Position numbers and translations under genes: made by a program
The notes under the pieces: model-generated
Told to the model about the DNA's origin: nothing
Seen by the model: only the letters and a program-made list of their open reading frames with translations
The model's database searches: none
Shown: positions 46,565 through 59,745 of the stretch, piece by piece
Numbering within the stretch: position 1 is the stretch's first letter
Layout: each line of letters begins with the position of its first letter
Origin: Styela clava
Lineage: Eukaryota > Chordata > Ascidiacea > Stolidobranchia > Styelidae
Direction: 5' to 3'
DNA: 64,000 nt
Assembly (NCBI RefSeq): GCF_964204865.1
Contig: NC_135259.1
Coordinates: 15,758,974-15,822,973, forward strand

Positions 46565-49500
46565 ATGGACGATGTATTTGAAGAACCGGGATCTACCAGC
46601 GCATATCACAAACTAATCCTAGCAAGTTTGATAATCACTACAATACCTCAAGGAATGGTAAACTTTTCGCCAGTTTTTGTGTTCCACGCACCGCCTCATA
46701 GATGCCTAGTTCCGGAGATTGATCACCAAGTGAGTGTGCGTTCGTTTTACTTATTTAATTTCTACTGGTTGCTTAGCTTGAAACCGAACATGTTAGGTCT
46801 ACCGTATCCGGTTCAAGATACAAGTTACACAATTGTTAAAATATTGTTTATCAATTCGCTTTTTTGACTTTGTTTTAGAACGATAATCAATTCAACAATC
46901 CATATTTGTTCAATTATATTCCTGCATCAACAGAAAATAACGAAACGTTGAGTAATTGCCGAAGGTAAGATGTTTATTGTGTAATATTCTATATACGCTG
47001 GAAAAGAAGAAGAACAGTCGTTCGCGGACTTAGATTTTTAAGAGCGACCTCTTATTTCACGATCACCGTCCCGCATTAAGCAAAACGGTACTTCCGTAGT
47101 ATGTGTACCAGGTTAGGGCAGGCCATAATTTTATTCCGATTTCCCTTATTTTAGTTCTATTACAAGTTTGGGGACTGTCTGTGTTAGCCAAGTGAATATA
47201 CTCCCTGCCCATAGGCGTCCGTCCCTTTACACAACTTGATGTAAATTGTAAAGTAGGCAAACAAAATTAGTTACCTCCATATTGGTACACACTTCTGGAG
47301 CGCCAGCAAAACCTCGTTCATCTCGTTGCGGTGAAAATACAATGTTAAAACCATATGCCGATCAACCCATACTGTAAATGAGGAATTGTCGAAACATTTG
47401 ACACTTCAATTATTATTGTAGCTACAACATAAAGGTAGTTTAACTAGAATATAGTTCGAAGCTTATATCAAGTTATATATATGTAAATCACCCTTCAAAA
47501 TTTAAACTTTGTAATTAGACAATAAACGGAAATCCAGAGTGAATTAGTATTTATGCAGTCCACGCCATGGTTCTTTTATCTCAGCCAAATTTAAATAAAG
47601 TTTAATCAATAACGGTATATGACGTAAACAACATTTCATAACATTATTCCCGCGGCCATAAAGAATCGATGTAAGGAATTCCACGTTATTGTACATCAGA
47701 ATATATAACCACAAAATCCATTAAGTTCTCCTTAATTTTAATTAATGTTACGTTATGTGATTTTTTTTAATGTTACGTTATTGTACAACAGTATATTAAG
47801 TTACAAACTCCATGATCTTCTTATATGAAGATTTACTGTTCAAGTTCACAAGAATCAATCTGCTGAAAATTATATTCAAATAAATAGAAGTGCAATCGAA
47901 CAGTGTGAAGATGGAATTGTATATGACAATAATGACGACAAGACAACTGCGACGATGGAGGTATATTATAAAATCCATATTGTGTATGTCGCACGAAAAC
48001 GTTCAGTGTTCTCACATGAAGGGTTGAATAAATTTGAATCCCGTGATTTTGTCGCGTTCTAGTGTAATTCACAACTTCTCGTTTGCCCATCCTCCATAGC
48101 GGTTCCGAACCTTTATAAGGCTGTTAAATTGCTTCCTTTGCCTATTTTGTAACTCTCAAATTTCCTCCATTGGGACACGTTGCTCTATTAAAGGTTAAGC
48201 CAATCCGTGCACCTGGAACATTGAACTGTGAAAATTTTGTGATGCTTGAGTCAGAATGCTCTGACCACAATCTAATTATATTGTCCTATCGCTATCATTG
48301 TTATTTTTGACCATGATAAATATTAAAATTAATCAATAGGAATTTACCTTCTAGGAAACATAAATATACCGGTACTCGTCGTTAGCTAGATGGATTTCAT
48401 ATCTGAAGTATTTATGAAAAATTATATTATATCACATGGATTTATATATACATGTTGCATTTTAATTACTACGTTGCATTTTAATTACTACTCCAAAAGC
48501 ATTTGTCGCTTATCACATTGTAATTATTTCCAACGTTTATTCTACAGTTCAATTTAGTATGCGACGATGAATGGAAAAGACCGTTTTTGACATTGAGTTA
48601 TTCGATAGGTGCTCTCATTAGCGGAATAATTGCTGGAGCATTATCAGACAAGTATTAGTTTAATTAAATATTTCAGATAATCCGAACTTCAAAAGCGTAT
48701 ATTTGCGACTAACCAAATTATTTCTGAGTACTCCACAACGCATTATTTCGTTTTATTGCACATAAAATTATGTAGATTAAATGCCTAAAGTACTTAGGAA
48801 TTTTATATCGAGGAAATCTTTAATTCTGGTGAAACATACATGAAACAGATATCTTAGTTTGTAAGTAATTGATGGAAGCAAACTGGAAATGAAATAGAAA
48901 AGTCCATCAACCGGTCTATTATCATCCATGGCCGGGCTCACACAGGCTAGCAAGGGCTCAATCATGATATTAGGGAATATCCGAGCCATGTGCCAAGCGT
49001 ACAATCTAACAGCGCTCACTGGTATCACATTGATTCTTGCTACATCATTTTTGATAACGTGTTATATAAATAACATGTAGTGCAGACGTTGATGTGAAAA
49101 CATTCGAAGCCTTTACACTTCTTAGATTACTCATTACATTTGGTTTTTTATTTTGTTAGCCTGCGGTATTGATCAACCTCACCGACTTGATATTAATTGA
49201 AAATTGCTTTCTGAACGATAATATATTACACATGAACTTGGCCTCAGAGTGAAAGACATGGAAAATTATTTCCCGTGGGAAATAGGAATTTAGTGCCCAC
49301 GGGAAATATCTAACATTGAGAAATTTGTGTGGCCTCCCTTTAATATAATTACGATCATCATTATGAATAGGTAGAAGAATTCTATATCTCACAAAATTAC
49401 ACAGAAAGGAACCTTGTTAAATTGGTGTTGTATTCCAGTGCAATCGCGATAATTTCGATATTGTTTTTTAATTTGTTATGAATGTGGAATCTTTTGTAGC

Positions 49501-52500
49501 AGGCCGCTGACAAAATAAAACATCCCCGTCATTGCTCAAAATAAGGAAATTAGTAATTATCCAGCTAGAGCTAGGGATACGGATTGCGCCGGAAATTCAG
49601 ATTTTAAAATCATTCCTAAACCGAACCCTAACTGTATAATTACTAAGTTTTTTTTTATCTTGAAACGTTTTTTCTCAAACCTCCCATTTTTGCATTGGTG
49701 GCGGGGGATTTCTCCAATAGATCCTAAATGTAGGTAAATTTTGTTTTCAGGTTCGGTAGACGAGTTGCTACTCTTGGATGCGTCACAATTTTAATGTTGG
49801 TAATTTTCGGATACAGTTTGGCAGTGAATTATTGGATGAGCTGGTTTTGTTTTTTGTCGTATGGAACGGGAGCCAGCATAACGTATAGCTTGACATTTGT
49901 CCATGGTAATCAGTAATTTATTTTTTTCTCCATCATGTAAATACACTTTGTATAAACAATAAAAAACAACGTAAAAATGGCTTTTCAGGGTAAAGAGGAC
50001 GCAAAAAAACTAAACTTGTTATCTTGCAGCGACACCCGTGATTAAGTATAACAGTAATCAGGAGAAAAAAATCGTAAACACTGTATCATTGAAAAAAGTT
50101 TACAGTAAAAGGAATGAGTAATGATTAATATTTCGACGTGTTTTATGACAGGATTTTGATATTTATCCCGGAATGGCAGAGGACCATAACCAGTAAAGGT
50201 TGGCAACGGTAATAGTTTACCAGTAATCGTTACGGAATTTAACGGTGAGGGAAGCGTAACTGAACTGCGGCTGCAGAAAACACCCGCCGCCCATTACGTA
50301 AATGTTGCCATAACAACTTAAGTATGATTACTCTATGATGTTCTAAGGCATTTTAAAATGCTGCAAAAAGACCGAGCTGATTTCTAGCTCATAGTCATAG
50401 TCCTGATATATTTTTGATCTGTTGTAAGTGACAAATGTTTTTAGATTCGATGCAAGGATAATATAGCATAGTTTTTTGAAAATTCAGTAAAAAACTTCAT
50501 TTGTCTTCCAGCGCAAGAACTGGTCAAAAAAGAACATAGAGACGTCGTTGCGTGCCTTATCAATATTTGTATGTCTTGTGGTTATATGATGATGACATTC
50601 ATTGCATATTTCTGCACCTACTGGAGATGGATAATAAGAATTCCTGGATTCTTTTGTATCTTTTTTATGACGTATTACTGGTGAGGTATTGCTGTTAACA
50701 TTGTTAAATTTCGTACTGAATTGACTTCTTCGCCTAAGTAGTAAGATACTGCCGTGACGTATGTAGCCCAATACTTTATTTATCTTTCAAGTTTCTTACA
50801 CTTTTAAGCCTAACCCACGAATTTAAATTTTTGACACGTTGCCTTGATTGAAATTTCAAATTCAATTATTTTTTGCACTTTTCGTTCATTATAATAATCT
50901 ACATTCATTACTATTAGACTACTAACTACAACTAAATTAGATTTTTTTTATTCTTTCATGATCTATTTCATTTTCCATTGCGCGTTCAGTTATTTGCCGG
51001 AATCTCCTCGTTGGTTGATGTCTAGAGGAAGAAAAAACGAAGCAATAGATATTGCAAAACGATTTTTAAAAAAATCGAAAGCTTCGGAAGTATTGCTTGA
51101 ACGTATTCAAAAATCAAAAATGAACGATGAAATTGAGGTATGACATGATGAATTGTGCGATAAACGCAATTGGGTGAGCACAGAAATGGAACAAATCCAT
51201 TTTGACCTAAAAATGAACAGTGTAAATATTCAAAAGCAGAATTCAAATTGGAGGAAGACTAGATATAGGCAATGTGCTACTATTTACACAACTTATCGCC
51301 CTTAGGGTTAGTTAAGTTCAATTCCTGATTACAAGACATGTGAAGTAATTTAAATCAATAAAACATCTTTATTTAATAACAAAAAAATTGCTATGTTTTA
51401 TTTTTTTACATCTTAATTAAACAATATGTTGATAAATTTTTTGTAAATTGAATGCACTTTTTTATCCCGCAACTATTAAAAAAATTGAACTCACGTTGAT
51501 GATGCTGATTTTTATTTCACAGCTGAGCAATTCTGAATCGAAGAATCAAAAACACATCAGTTTTTGGAAATCCTTATCGATGCTTTTTCATAACAGAATT
51601 TTGCTGAAAAGAATTTTGGTTTTATGTTGGTTATGGTAAGAAATTAGTAAACTAAAATATACAGTGTTTGTATTTATGATAAAATTGATGATAAAAAAAC
51701 ATGAAAAAAAAATTAGTATTGATGTAATTGGTTATAAATAGGTTCTGTTCCATCATAATTATAAAATGGAACATAACTCCAAACGACCAATCAAATATGC
51801 TACTTTTTGATATTTCGAATTTAGATGTTTATTCCACATATGTATATATGAGATGTTATTGATTATACTTTTTGGTTATAACGACAAAGAAAGAAAAATA
51901 ACGTTAATATGTTGCTCCACAGGATAGTTTCGTTCGTTTGTTATTTTACATTTGGATACAACACATCTAACCTTGGAGGCAGTATATATTGGAATAGTTT
52001 TCTATCAGCTGCAGCAGAAATACCAGGATGGATAGTTGCTTTATTTGCACTAAAAAAGCTTGGTCGTCGTTTATCACTATCTGTAGCATTTTCATTATCA
52101 GCAATGTGCCTCATTTTATGCCCACTACTCGGATCATGTGAGTTATTTTTTATTTAGCGATAAGATTTTTGAAAGTAATTTAGGTGGTAGTATTCTCTCC
52201 CAACTTTATGAATACCTTTGCAGTTACACTCCAACATCATTTTAAACAAAATCTGAGATCAGATAAGTCAAACTTTCTATCGGAAAATTAAAACCTCAGC
52301 ATTCTCTCCCAACTTTATGAATACCTCTACAGTTACACGCCAACAGTATTTCAAACAAAAACTGGGATCAAACAAGCCGAACTGTCTATCGAAAAGTCAA
52401 GACCTTCGCAAGACTCAACAAAAGTTCAACTTCCAGTCGCGATACAAATGTGCTATTGTAAAAAAAATTATTAAGTGGTTAAGGAATATGCAACATAAGC

Positions 52501-54343
52501 AAATATCACTCTTAAAAAATAACAAACATTCGACGTCTCTAGCCGCAGGGTTTTTTAATAAATAAGTTTATTCATAGAAGCGGCAAATTTGCTGTAGTTT
52601 ACATAATAAACACAAATGCTCGTGAATTGGATTTCACTTTCACTGTTGTAGATCATATCTTTCTATAAATTTCACAATGCTATACCTTGAACCACTAATA
52701 TAAAATTCGTAATCGAAGATGCGTATGAATAGACGATGATGACGAGAACCTAGAATTGACGCACGCAGATATGTTGTGTTGCATAAAATTGTTCGTTGAT
52801 TTTAAAAGCGACATTTATTTTCTGCATATATTTTACATTTATTTTTTTACGTTTATTTTGTTTAGATGAAAAAGCGAGTATTGCGGTGGCAATGACTGGG
52901 AAAGTATTTTCATCATCAAATATGGGGATGGTTTATTTATACACAGCCGAACTTATTCCTACAATATTGCGAAGTACCGGTGTTGGAATAGCTTCTACCT
53001 CGGCTAGGGTAGCATGTTTGATGGCGCCCTTCCTTGCTTTCTCAGGTGGGTACTTATTGCTGGAGGTGTCTTCATAGATATTGGTATTTCAGCGCTGACT
53101 AGTGTATTTTATTTCAGATAGTTTCCGTCAAAAAAATGAAGGCTAAATAAAAATGTTTGATTTATTATACTCAGGTGAAGTTTCTGGAAAATGGATTCCC
53201 TTCTATGTCATGGGAGGTTTAAGCTTACTTGCCGCACTTCTAACGCTTGTTCTTCCCGAAACAAGGCATTCCTCGCTTCCGGAAACTTTGAACGACTCGG
53301 TTGAACTTGAAAAATTCAGGTAACACTATAAATATGTTTATAACAGAGAAGTTTTGATAAGCTTCGATCGTGGTTGCCTAGAGGGGGAAAATACGCGAGA
53401 ACGTTCGACACAATACTGGATTGTTTGAAAACAATGAATAACTTTGTTGATAAATAAAGCACAACCGGTGTTAGCGAAACGATTTACTGGTTGTGCCGGT
53501 ATTATTTTTCTTCTCATCATTATGGACAAAATCGCATTTCTAATGAACTACTGGACCAATTGCTTTGCAATTTTCTGTAATTAGGGATTGTATTTTTCAC
53601 TAGAAGGCTATTACTCTCATTTGTTTCAAAAAAGTTATGAGCTTCATGGGATTCAATTTTGTGTGCGATGACGCATCCAAAATTTTGAACCCTGTTCCAT
53701 TAACCTCACCACTGGCCCAAGTAGTTCCCACTGCAGGATTTCCCAGCGAAATTTTTACTTCCAAAAAGTCGAAATGCGAAATATAAAGAGTGCTGGAATG
53801 TGTCATTTTGACAAATTAAAAAGTAGATGAATAAAGCCTAAGAAACAAATTTATGCCCATTAGATACATGGTCATTTTTAGCACAATTATTTTAAGTCGA
53901 TAAGTGGTCGACGACTGTCTCCAGCGCAGTAAGACGGTCAAAACGAAATGGGGTACAAACAGTAGTGGGATTCAGCCGGTTCGCACCGGTTCTATAGAAC
54001 CGTCTTACGGAATTTTATGAGATTAGCGAACCGGTTAGCATTGCTGAAAAAAACATGACTTTTCGTAACAGACCGGCTAAAAATATGACATTTATGTGAT
54101 GGAACCGGCTGACAAAAAATTTGAATCCCACCACTGAGTACAAAGCGTGCATTTCTTGTAAAATACACAAAGAGCCTATTATATTTAAAACTGAGATGTG
54201 TAAAAGACTTCCTCGATGATAAGCCTATAACTGAGCATGCATTTTTCAGATTGTCAAGCACGTGTACTTCAAGTGGAGGGAATGAATCTGATACGCCAAC
54301 TACGGATGACGAGAAGTTCATTGAAGATAGTACCTCAGTATGA
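46565..54343 (+). CDS. SLC22-family organic ion transporter-like protein, copy Z, 12 exons
   Basis: Exons: 46565-46729, 46878-46963, 47831-47960, 48548-48651, 49751-49905, 50512-50680, 50990-51137, 51523-51635, 51923-52137, 52866-53045, 53175-53319, 54250-54343. They sum to 1704 nt, exactly 568 codons (567 aa), with every border and phase as in copy X. The features match X: MDDVFEE start, extracellular loop with Cys and an NET sequon, QCEDGIVYD, the FGRR loop, LPESPRWLMSRGR, LGRRLSLSVAF and LYTAELIPTILRSTG. The C-terminal tail is acidic and Ser/Thr-rich (TPTTDDEKFIEDSTSV). It is predicted to be a 12-helix uniporter or exchanger of small organic ions in the plasma membrane; the substrate is unknown. 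An AATAAA follows at 54405. Confidence 0.92.
47085..47305. mobile_element. MITE in intron 2 of copy Z
   Basis: It has inverted termini (ggtacttccgtagtatgtgt at left, acacacttctggagcgcc at right). The interior is the reverse complement of the copies at 10201-10401 and 60938-61146. It is absent from the corresponding intron of X and Y. Confidence 0.75.
49556..49640. repeat. Dispersed repeat, partner of 35640-35725
   Basis: It shares gattgcgccggaaattca and cgaacccta with the copy in an intron of X, but sits in a different intron (between exons 4 and 5) of copy Z. Confidence 0.6.
52192..52409. repeat. Two-copy 109-bp tandem repeat in an intron of copy Z
   Basis: attctctcccaactttatga starts at 52192 and 52301, and the copies stay similar through ctttctatcggaaaa and ctgtctatcgaaaag. 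It is non-coding. Confidence 0.85.
53960..54136. mobile_element. hAT-type MITE, 177 bp, in last intron of copy Z
   Basis: Ends cagtagtgggattcagccgg and aatcccaccactg. The flanks ggtacaaa and agtacaaa match 7 of 8. Its interior (ggttcgcaccggttctatag) recurs in every unit of the array at 55922-59745. Confidence 0.85.
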
Positions 54344-54404
54344 TTATACCGAAAGATTATGTTTTTATTACCATGCATAACTTTATATTTTTATCCAATA
54401 TAAC

Positions 54405-54410
54405 AATAAA
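54405..54410 (+). promoter_or_regulatory. Poly(A) signal of SLC22-like copy Z
   Basis: AATAAA 62 bases past the TGA at 54341-54343. Confidence 0.7.
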
Positions 54411-55063
54411 ATAGACCAACTCCATATGAAGACTCTAACTGGGGTCAGCTTGGGTTCGATACAGCTTACCGATCGCTTATGAGAAACAAGTAAATGCCTT
54501 TTTTGTTTGATTTCGAGTGGATTGCAACCAAAATAACATTAGTCATTTAGCAGGGTTAGAGAATGTAAAATGCCGATAAAATTCACCTCATAAATGTATG
54601 AGAGTCAGATATCCTGATGGGAGCAAATCTTTGCTATGAGTTTTCACATAAAAATATTTGGTATACGATAAAAACACGAAGCTCTAAAGTTGTAAACAGT
54701 CTGTGATCCCACAACAGCAATATTCTTGGCATTTTAGCAAAATGTTCTTTTGCGACAAATTAAACCAAATTTTTGAAATTTAAGAACTAGAAGAATATGT
54801 CTTATTCATTAGGGGAAAGGCAGGTTAGTTGACTCGCTAGTTTAGTTGATACAGAGTTCCTCACTGCCATGCAATGCATCTTCAGAAATTGTAAAGTTTA
54901 CAACTAACACTCGACGCTGATAGACTCCATAAAGTAAATACAGAAGAGTTCCGTTCACGTTTGATGCGAAGAATAATTCTTTACCCATTCCAACGACGAC
55001 TTTATCCTACTCATGACATGCGTAGTTTTCACACAACGTCTCCGTTGAATAACATTTTTGAAT
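54411..55063. other. Intergenic region
   Basis: It separates the end of copy Z from a convergent minus-strand terminal exon. I see no feature I can support. Confidence 0.4.
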
Positions 55064-55231
55064 CTACTCATCTGTGTTTCGTTTAACACGTAAACTACTG
55101 TTCGGATCTTTACTGACGTACAGATGAGTTCTTGTCCGAGCTGGATCATCGGTCGGAGTTTTATTTCTGCCGTACCAATACTCAATTGGAAATTTCACTT
55201 CTTGTCCAGTACTCAAATAGAGTTTTCTGTT
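55064..55231 (-). CDS. Orphan terminal exon, 55 codons plus stop
   Basis: A good acceptor (attttattttctag) leads into an open frame read as NRKLYLSTGQEVKFPIEYWY and ending in RVKRNTDE and TAG. In the other frame that seems open here (55185-54955) the composition is less protein-like. I found no upstream partner exon on minus, no AATAAA close downstream and no family match. It may be the last exon of a gene interrupted by the array to its right, or a retained gene fragment. Confidence 0.4.
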   Translation of the reverse strand, partial: NRKLYLSTGQEVKFPIEYWYGRNKTPTDDPARTRTHLYVSKDPNSSLRVKRNTDE

Positions 55232-55921
55232 CTAGAAAATAAAATTAGTTATATAAGCATGATAATAAAATGCCCCGCAAAAATAATTAACAGAAGAGCG
55301 ATGATTGAATTAATATATGGGCACAAAAATCCAATAACCAAGCTTGTCCGTGGGAATAGGATTCTCGTGGAGAGCGTCCCATGGGATGGGATGGGACATC
55401 ACACATTTTTATTTTCTATGAAGCAGTTGCCATGTCATACAACTTGATTACGTCACAGATAACCTTGGTATTTTTAGATTTTAATCTTTTAAATGTTTTT
55501 TTTTATGGTATTATCTAATTTCATTTATTTTGTGGTGGAAGTCCGCAGAATTCCCATGGAAAGGCATAAAATGCAGTGGGGTGGGATGAGACAGAAAATA
55601 ATTCCCATCGACAAACCTGCCATTAACTAACTGAAGCACCAGTAGCCAAAGCGATTTTCACTCAAATATGCCTTGGCGTAGGCGGTCACGTTTCGGTCCA
55701 CGTCTCACAAGATTCGAAGAAATTTTGATAAAATATCTAGTTTCCTATACCTTCATCTTTAATTACTGAAAATTTGAAATTGAGTGATCCAGTAGTTACT
55801 TGTAAAAGCGATTTTCTCGCACCAAAAAGTTGCCCCAACAACAACGAAACGATTGGGAAAAACGATCCATATGGGGTTTCAATGATATATTTTATGTTTT
55901 CAGTAATTCATTTGTTTACTG
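55232..55921. other. Degenerate copy of array sequence
   Basis: About 55360-55500 resembles part of the repeat unit (gacatcacacatttttattt, ttgattacgtcacagataacc). No gene is evident. Confidence 0.5.
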
Positions 55922-58900
55922 GACCAATTACAATAAAAAGTCGCATACAATTACATATCTCCCATTGACTCCCAGGCATTCTAAATTCGATTCGAAAAAA
56001 TATTCTATTCGATTTTGAAATCATCAGGTAATCGAAAATGCTAGTCCAGAACTTTCTGCCGATGCCATTGTGACATAACACTGGTCATTTCGACACGGCG
56101 TATTGATATCTAAGATTGCACCGCACTTTTCAGAGTGGTTCAACTCATTAATATCTGCAGGCTTTTTCATGGGAATAGGAGTCCATGGAACAGCACACAT
56201 TTGTATTTCCCATGGATCAATAGCCATCTTATATCATATTGATTACGTCGTAGCTAACCTTATTCGTTATACTTTTTAATCTTCTAAGTTTTTTTTATTC
56301 TCCCTTTTTCTTCATATATATATATTTATATACTTGTATTCAGCGGTTCGCACCGGTTCTATAGAACCGTCTCACGGAATTTTATCAGATCAGCGAATCG
56401 GTTGGCATTGCTGGTTACTGTTAATGTTCTGTTTGTAACAGAACCGGCTGAAAAATATGACTTTTGTGAGGGAACCGGCTGACAAGTGGTGGGACACCGA
56501 CAGCGTGTTCAAGAAGGGGCGATTTCATTATTGCAAATTCAAAATTGCAACTCAAACTTCATGGTGTATTGTACATGCACTTAATAAATTTCTAATAATA
56601 AAATCTTTCCTTTCTTGAGCGAAAGACATGTTGTTGGGATTTTCAAAATTACGATGTTTATGGTATTTTTTTAGGCTGTTTCAAGTAATGATCACACATA
56701 AATGCAAAATTTATTCGCAATAACTCGAATTGCACGTTATTAAACTCGCCCCTCCTGAGCGGAATTACTTGCTGGTGGACTTTGGAAATTATGAAATTTC
56801 GTGTTATTTTTTCTACACCGATGCATGCTGCAATGTGTTATATTCAGTAATGGATTGCGCATAAACGCAATATTTTGATAAAAGTGATTGGACCACTTTT
56901 TCCACTGATTGTCGAATTTTTATTGGTGACACATTTTTAACCTAATACAGCCTATTCATTATAGTGTATGCAGGCCTACTTTTTCAACGTATATCCGAGA
57001 GTGATTGCATATTGAATTATTTCATGACTTCCGTTATTTCAAAAGAATTTCTGATTATCTGTTTTTATCTGCCGTATATAAATAGTTTGAATTCTATATA
57101 CAAAACATCCGGTGTTTTAAAATTCATCGAATGAGTATGTAACTAATTTTTAAGAGGAATTTCATCGTCATTTTCACTGGTTAAAAGTATTGAATCTTTG
57201 AAATAAAATTTAGCAACCGTGCTATATATGTGTATTGTGCAGTAGTCCCCACTGAAAGCGCCAGTGTCGAATTACAGACTCAAAATGAAATACACACTTT
57301 TTTCGGTTCATCTTCAATTGGTAATTCCTACATGCATATACCAACAGCAGTCAACGAATGAAATGTGAGAAAAGTTTGCCGATGAGACTTGTAAATTGCA
57401 TCAAATTCGCCTTGAATTGTGCGAACGATCGCATTTTCACAATATATATCTGCCGAAATTCCAAGAAAATTTAGGGAAACAATCCGTACGCTACACTATG
57501 TCATATAGAAAGTAATACGCTCAGGATCAATTACAATAAAATGTCGCATACAATTACATATCTCCCATTGACTCCAAGGTATTCTAAATTCGATTCGAAA
57601 AAAATATTCTATTCGACTCTGAAATCATCAGGTAATCGAAAATGCCCAGCCCAGACCTTTCTGCCGATGCCATTGTGACATTACAATGGTCATTTCGACA
57701 CGGCCTATTGATATATAATATTGCACCGCACTTTTCAGAGTGGTTCAACTCATTAATATCTGCAGGCTTTTTCATGGGAATAGGAGTCCATGGGACAGCA
57801 CACATTTGTATTTCCCATAGGACAATAGCCATCTTATATCCTATTGATTACGTCGTACCTAACCTTATTCGTTATACTTTTTAATCTTCTAAATGTTTTT
57901 TATTCCCCCTTTTTCTTCATATATATATATATATATATACTTGTATTCAGCCGGTTCGCACCGGTTCTATAGAACCGCCTCGCGTAATTTTATGAGATCA
58001 GCGAACCGGTTGGCAGTACTGGTTACTGTTAATGTTCTGTTTGTAACAGAACCGGCTGAAAAAAAAAACTTTTGTGAAAAACCAGCTGACAAGTGGTGGG
58101 ACACCGACAGCGTGCTCAAAAAGGGGCGATTTCGTTATTGGAATTGGATTACGCCTAAATTCAAAATTGCAACTTAAACTTCATGGTGTATTGTACATGC
58201 ACTTAATTAATTTCTAATAATAAAATCTCGCCTTTCTTGAGCGAAAGACATGTTGTGGGATTTTCAAAATTACGATGTTTATGGTTTTTTATGCTGTTTC
58301 AAGTAAAGATCACACATGAATGCAAAATTTATTCGCAATAACTCGAATTGCACGTTATTAAACTCGCCCCTCCTGAGCGGAATTACTTGCTGGTGGACTC
58401 TGGAAATTTTGTGTTTTTTTTTCGACACCGATGCATGCTGCAATGTGCAATTCAGTAATGGATTGCGCATAAATGCAATATTTTGATAAAAGCGATTGGA
58501 CCACTTTTTCCACTGATTGTCGAATTTTTATTGGTGACTCATTTTTAACCTAATACAGCCTATTTATTAGTAACATCCGAGAGTGATTGCATATTAGTTT
58601 ATTTCATGACTTCCGTTATTTCAAAAGTATTTCAGATTATCTGCCGTATAGAAATAGTTTGAATTCTATATACAAAACATCCGGTGTTTTAAAATCCATC
58701 GAAAGAGTATGTAACTAATTTTTACGAGGAATTTTATCGTCATTTTCACATGCTAAAAGTATTAAATCTTTATAATAAAATTTAGCAACCGTGCTATATG
58801 TGCAGTAGTCCCCACTGAAAGCGCCAGTGTCGAATTACAGACTCAAAATGAAATACACACTTTTTTCACCTTCAATTGTTAATTCATACATGCATGTACC

Positions 58901-59745
58901 AACGTCAGTCAACGAATGAAATGCGAGGAAAATTTGCCGATGAGATTTGTAAATTGCATCAAATTCGCAATAAATTGTGCGAACGATCGCATTTTCACAA
59001 TATATATCTGCCGAAATTCCAAGAAAATGTATGGAAACAATCCGTACGCTACACTATGTCATATAGAAAGTAATACGCTCAGGACCAATTACAATAAAAA
59101 GTCGCATACAATTACATATCTCCCATTGACTCCAAGGTATTCTAGATTCGATTCGAAAAAAATATTCTATTCGACCCTGAAATCATCAGGTAATCGAAAA
59201 TGCCCAGCCCAGAACTTTCTGCCGATGCCATTGTGACAAAACAATGGTCATTTCGACACGGCGTATTGATATCTAAGATTGCACCGCACTTTTCAGAGTG
59301 ATTCAACTCATTAATATCTGCAGGCTTTTTCATGGGAATGGGAGTCCATGGGACAGCACACATTTGTATTTCCCATAGGACAATAGCCATCTTATATCAT
59401 ATTGATTACGTTGTAGCTAACCTTATTCGTTATACTTTTTAATCTTCTATATATATTTATATATATATATATACTTGTGTTCAACCGGTTTGCACCGGTT
59501 TTATAGAACCGTCTCAAGGAATTTTATGAGATCAGCGAACCGGTTGGCATTACTGGTTACTGTTAATGTTCTGTTTGTAACAGAACAGGCTGAAACATAT
59601 GACTTTTGTGAAGGAACCGGATGACAAGAGGTGGGACACCGACAGCGTGCTCAAGAAGGGGCGATTTCATTATTGGAACTGGATTACGCCCAAATTCAAA
59701 ATTGCAACTTAAACTTCATGGTGTATTGTACATGCACTTAATTGT
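55922..59745. repeat. Tandem array of about 1.6-kb units, roughly 2.4 copies
   Basis: The units start at about 55922, 57525 and 59083 (same string tcgcatacaattacatatct), spacing about 1603 and 1558 bp. The third copy ends after about 660 bp. Each unit begins with the right part of the 6242-type hAT MITE (attcgattcgaaaaaatatt, then gaaaatg) and then contains a remnant of the 53960-type MITE (ggttcgcaccggttctatag) preceded by a TA microsatellite. Copies differ by scattered substitutions and small indels. Confidence 0.88.

Noticed and set aside
54955..55185. 76-codon minus ORF overlapping the orphan exon
   Set aside because: Another frame of the same strand begins at a good acceptor, is more protein-like, and ends at 55064.
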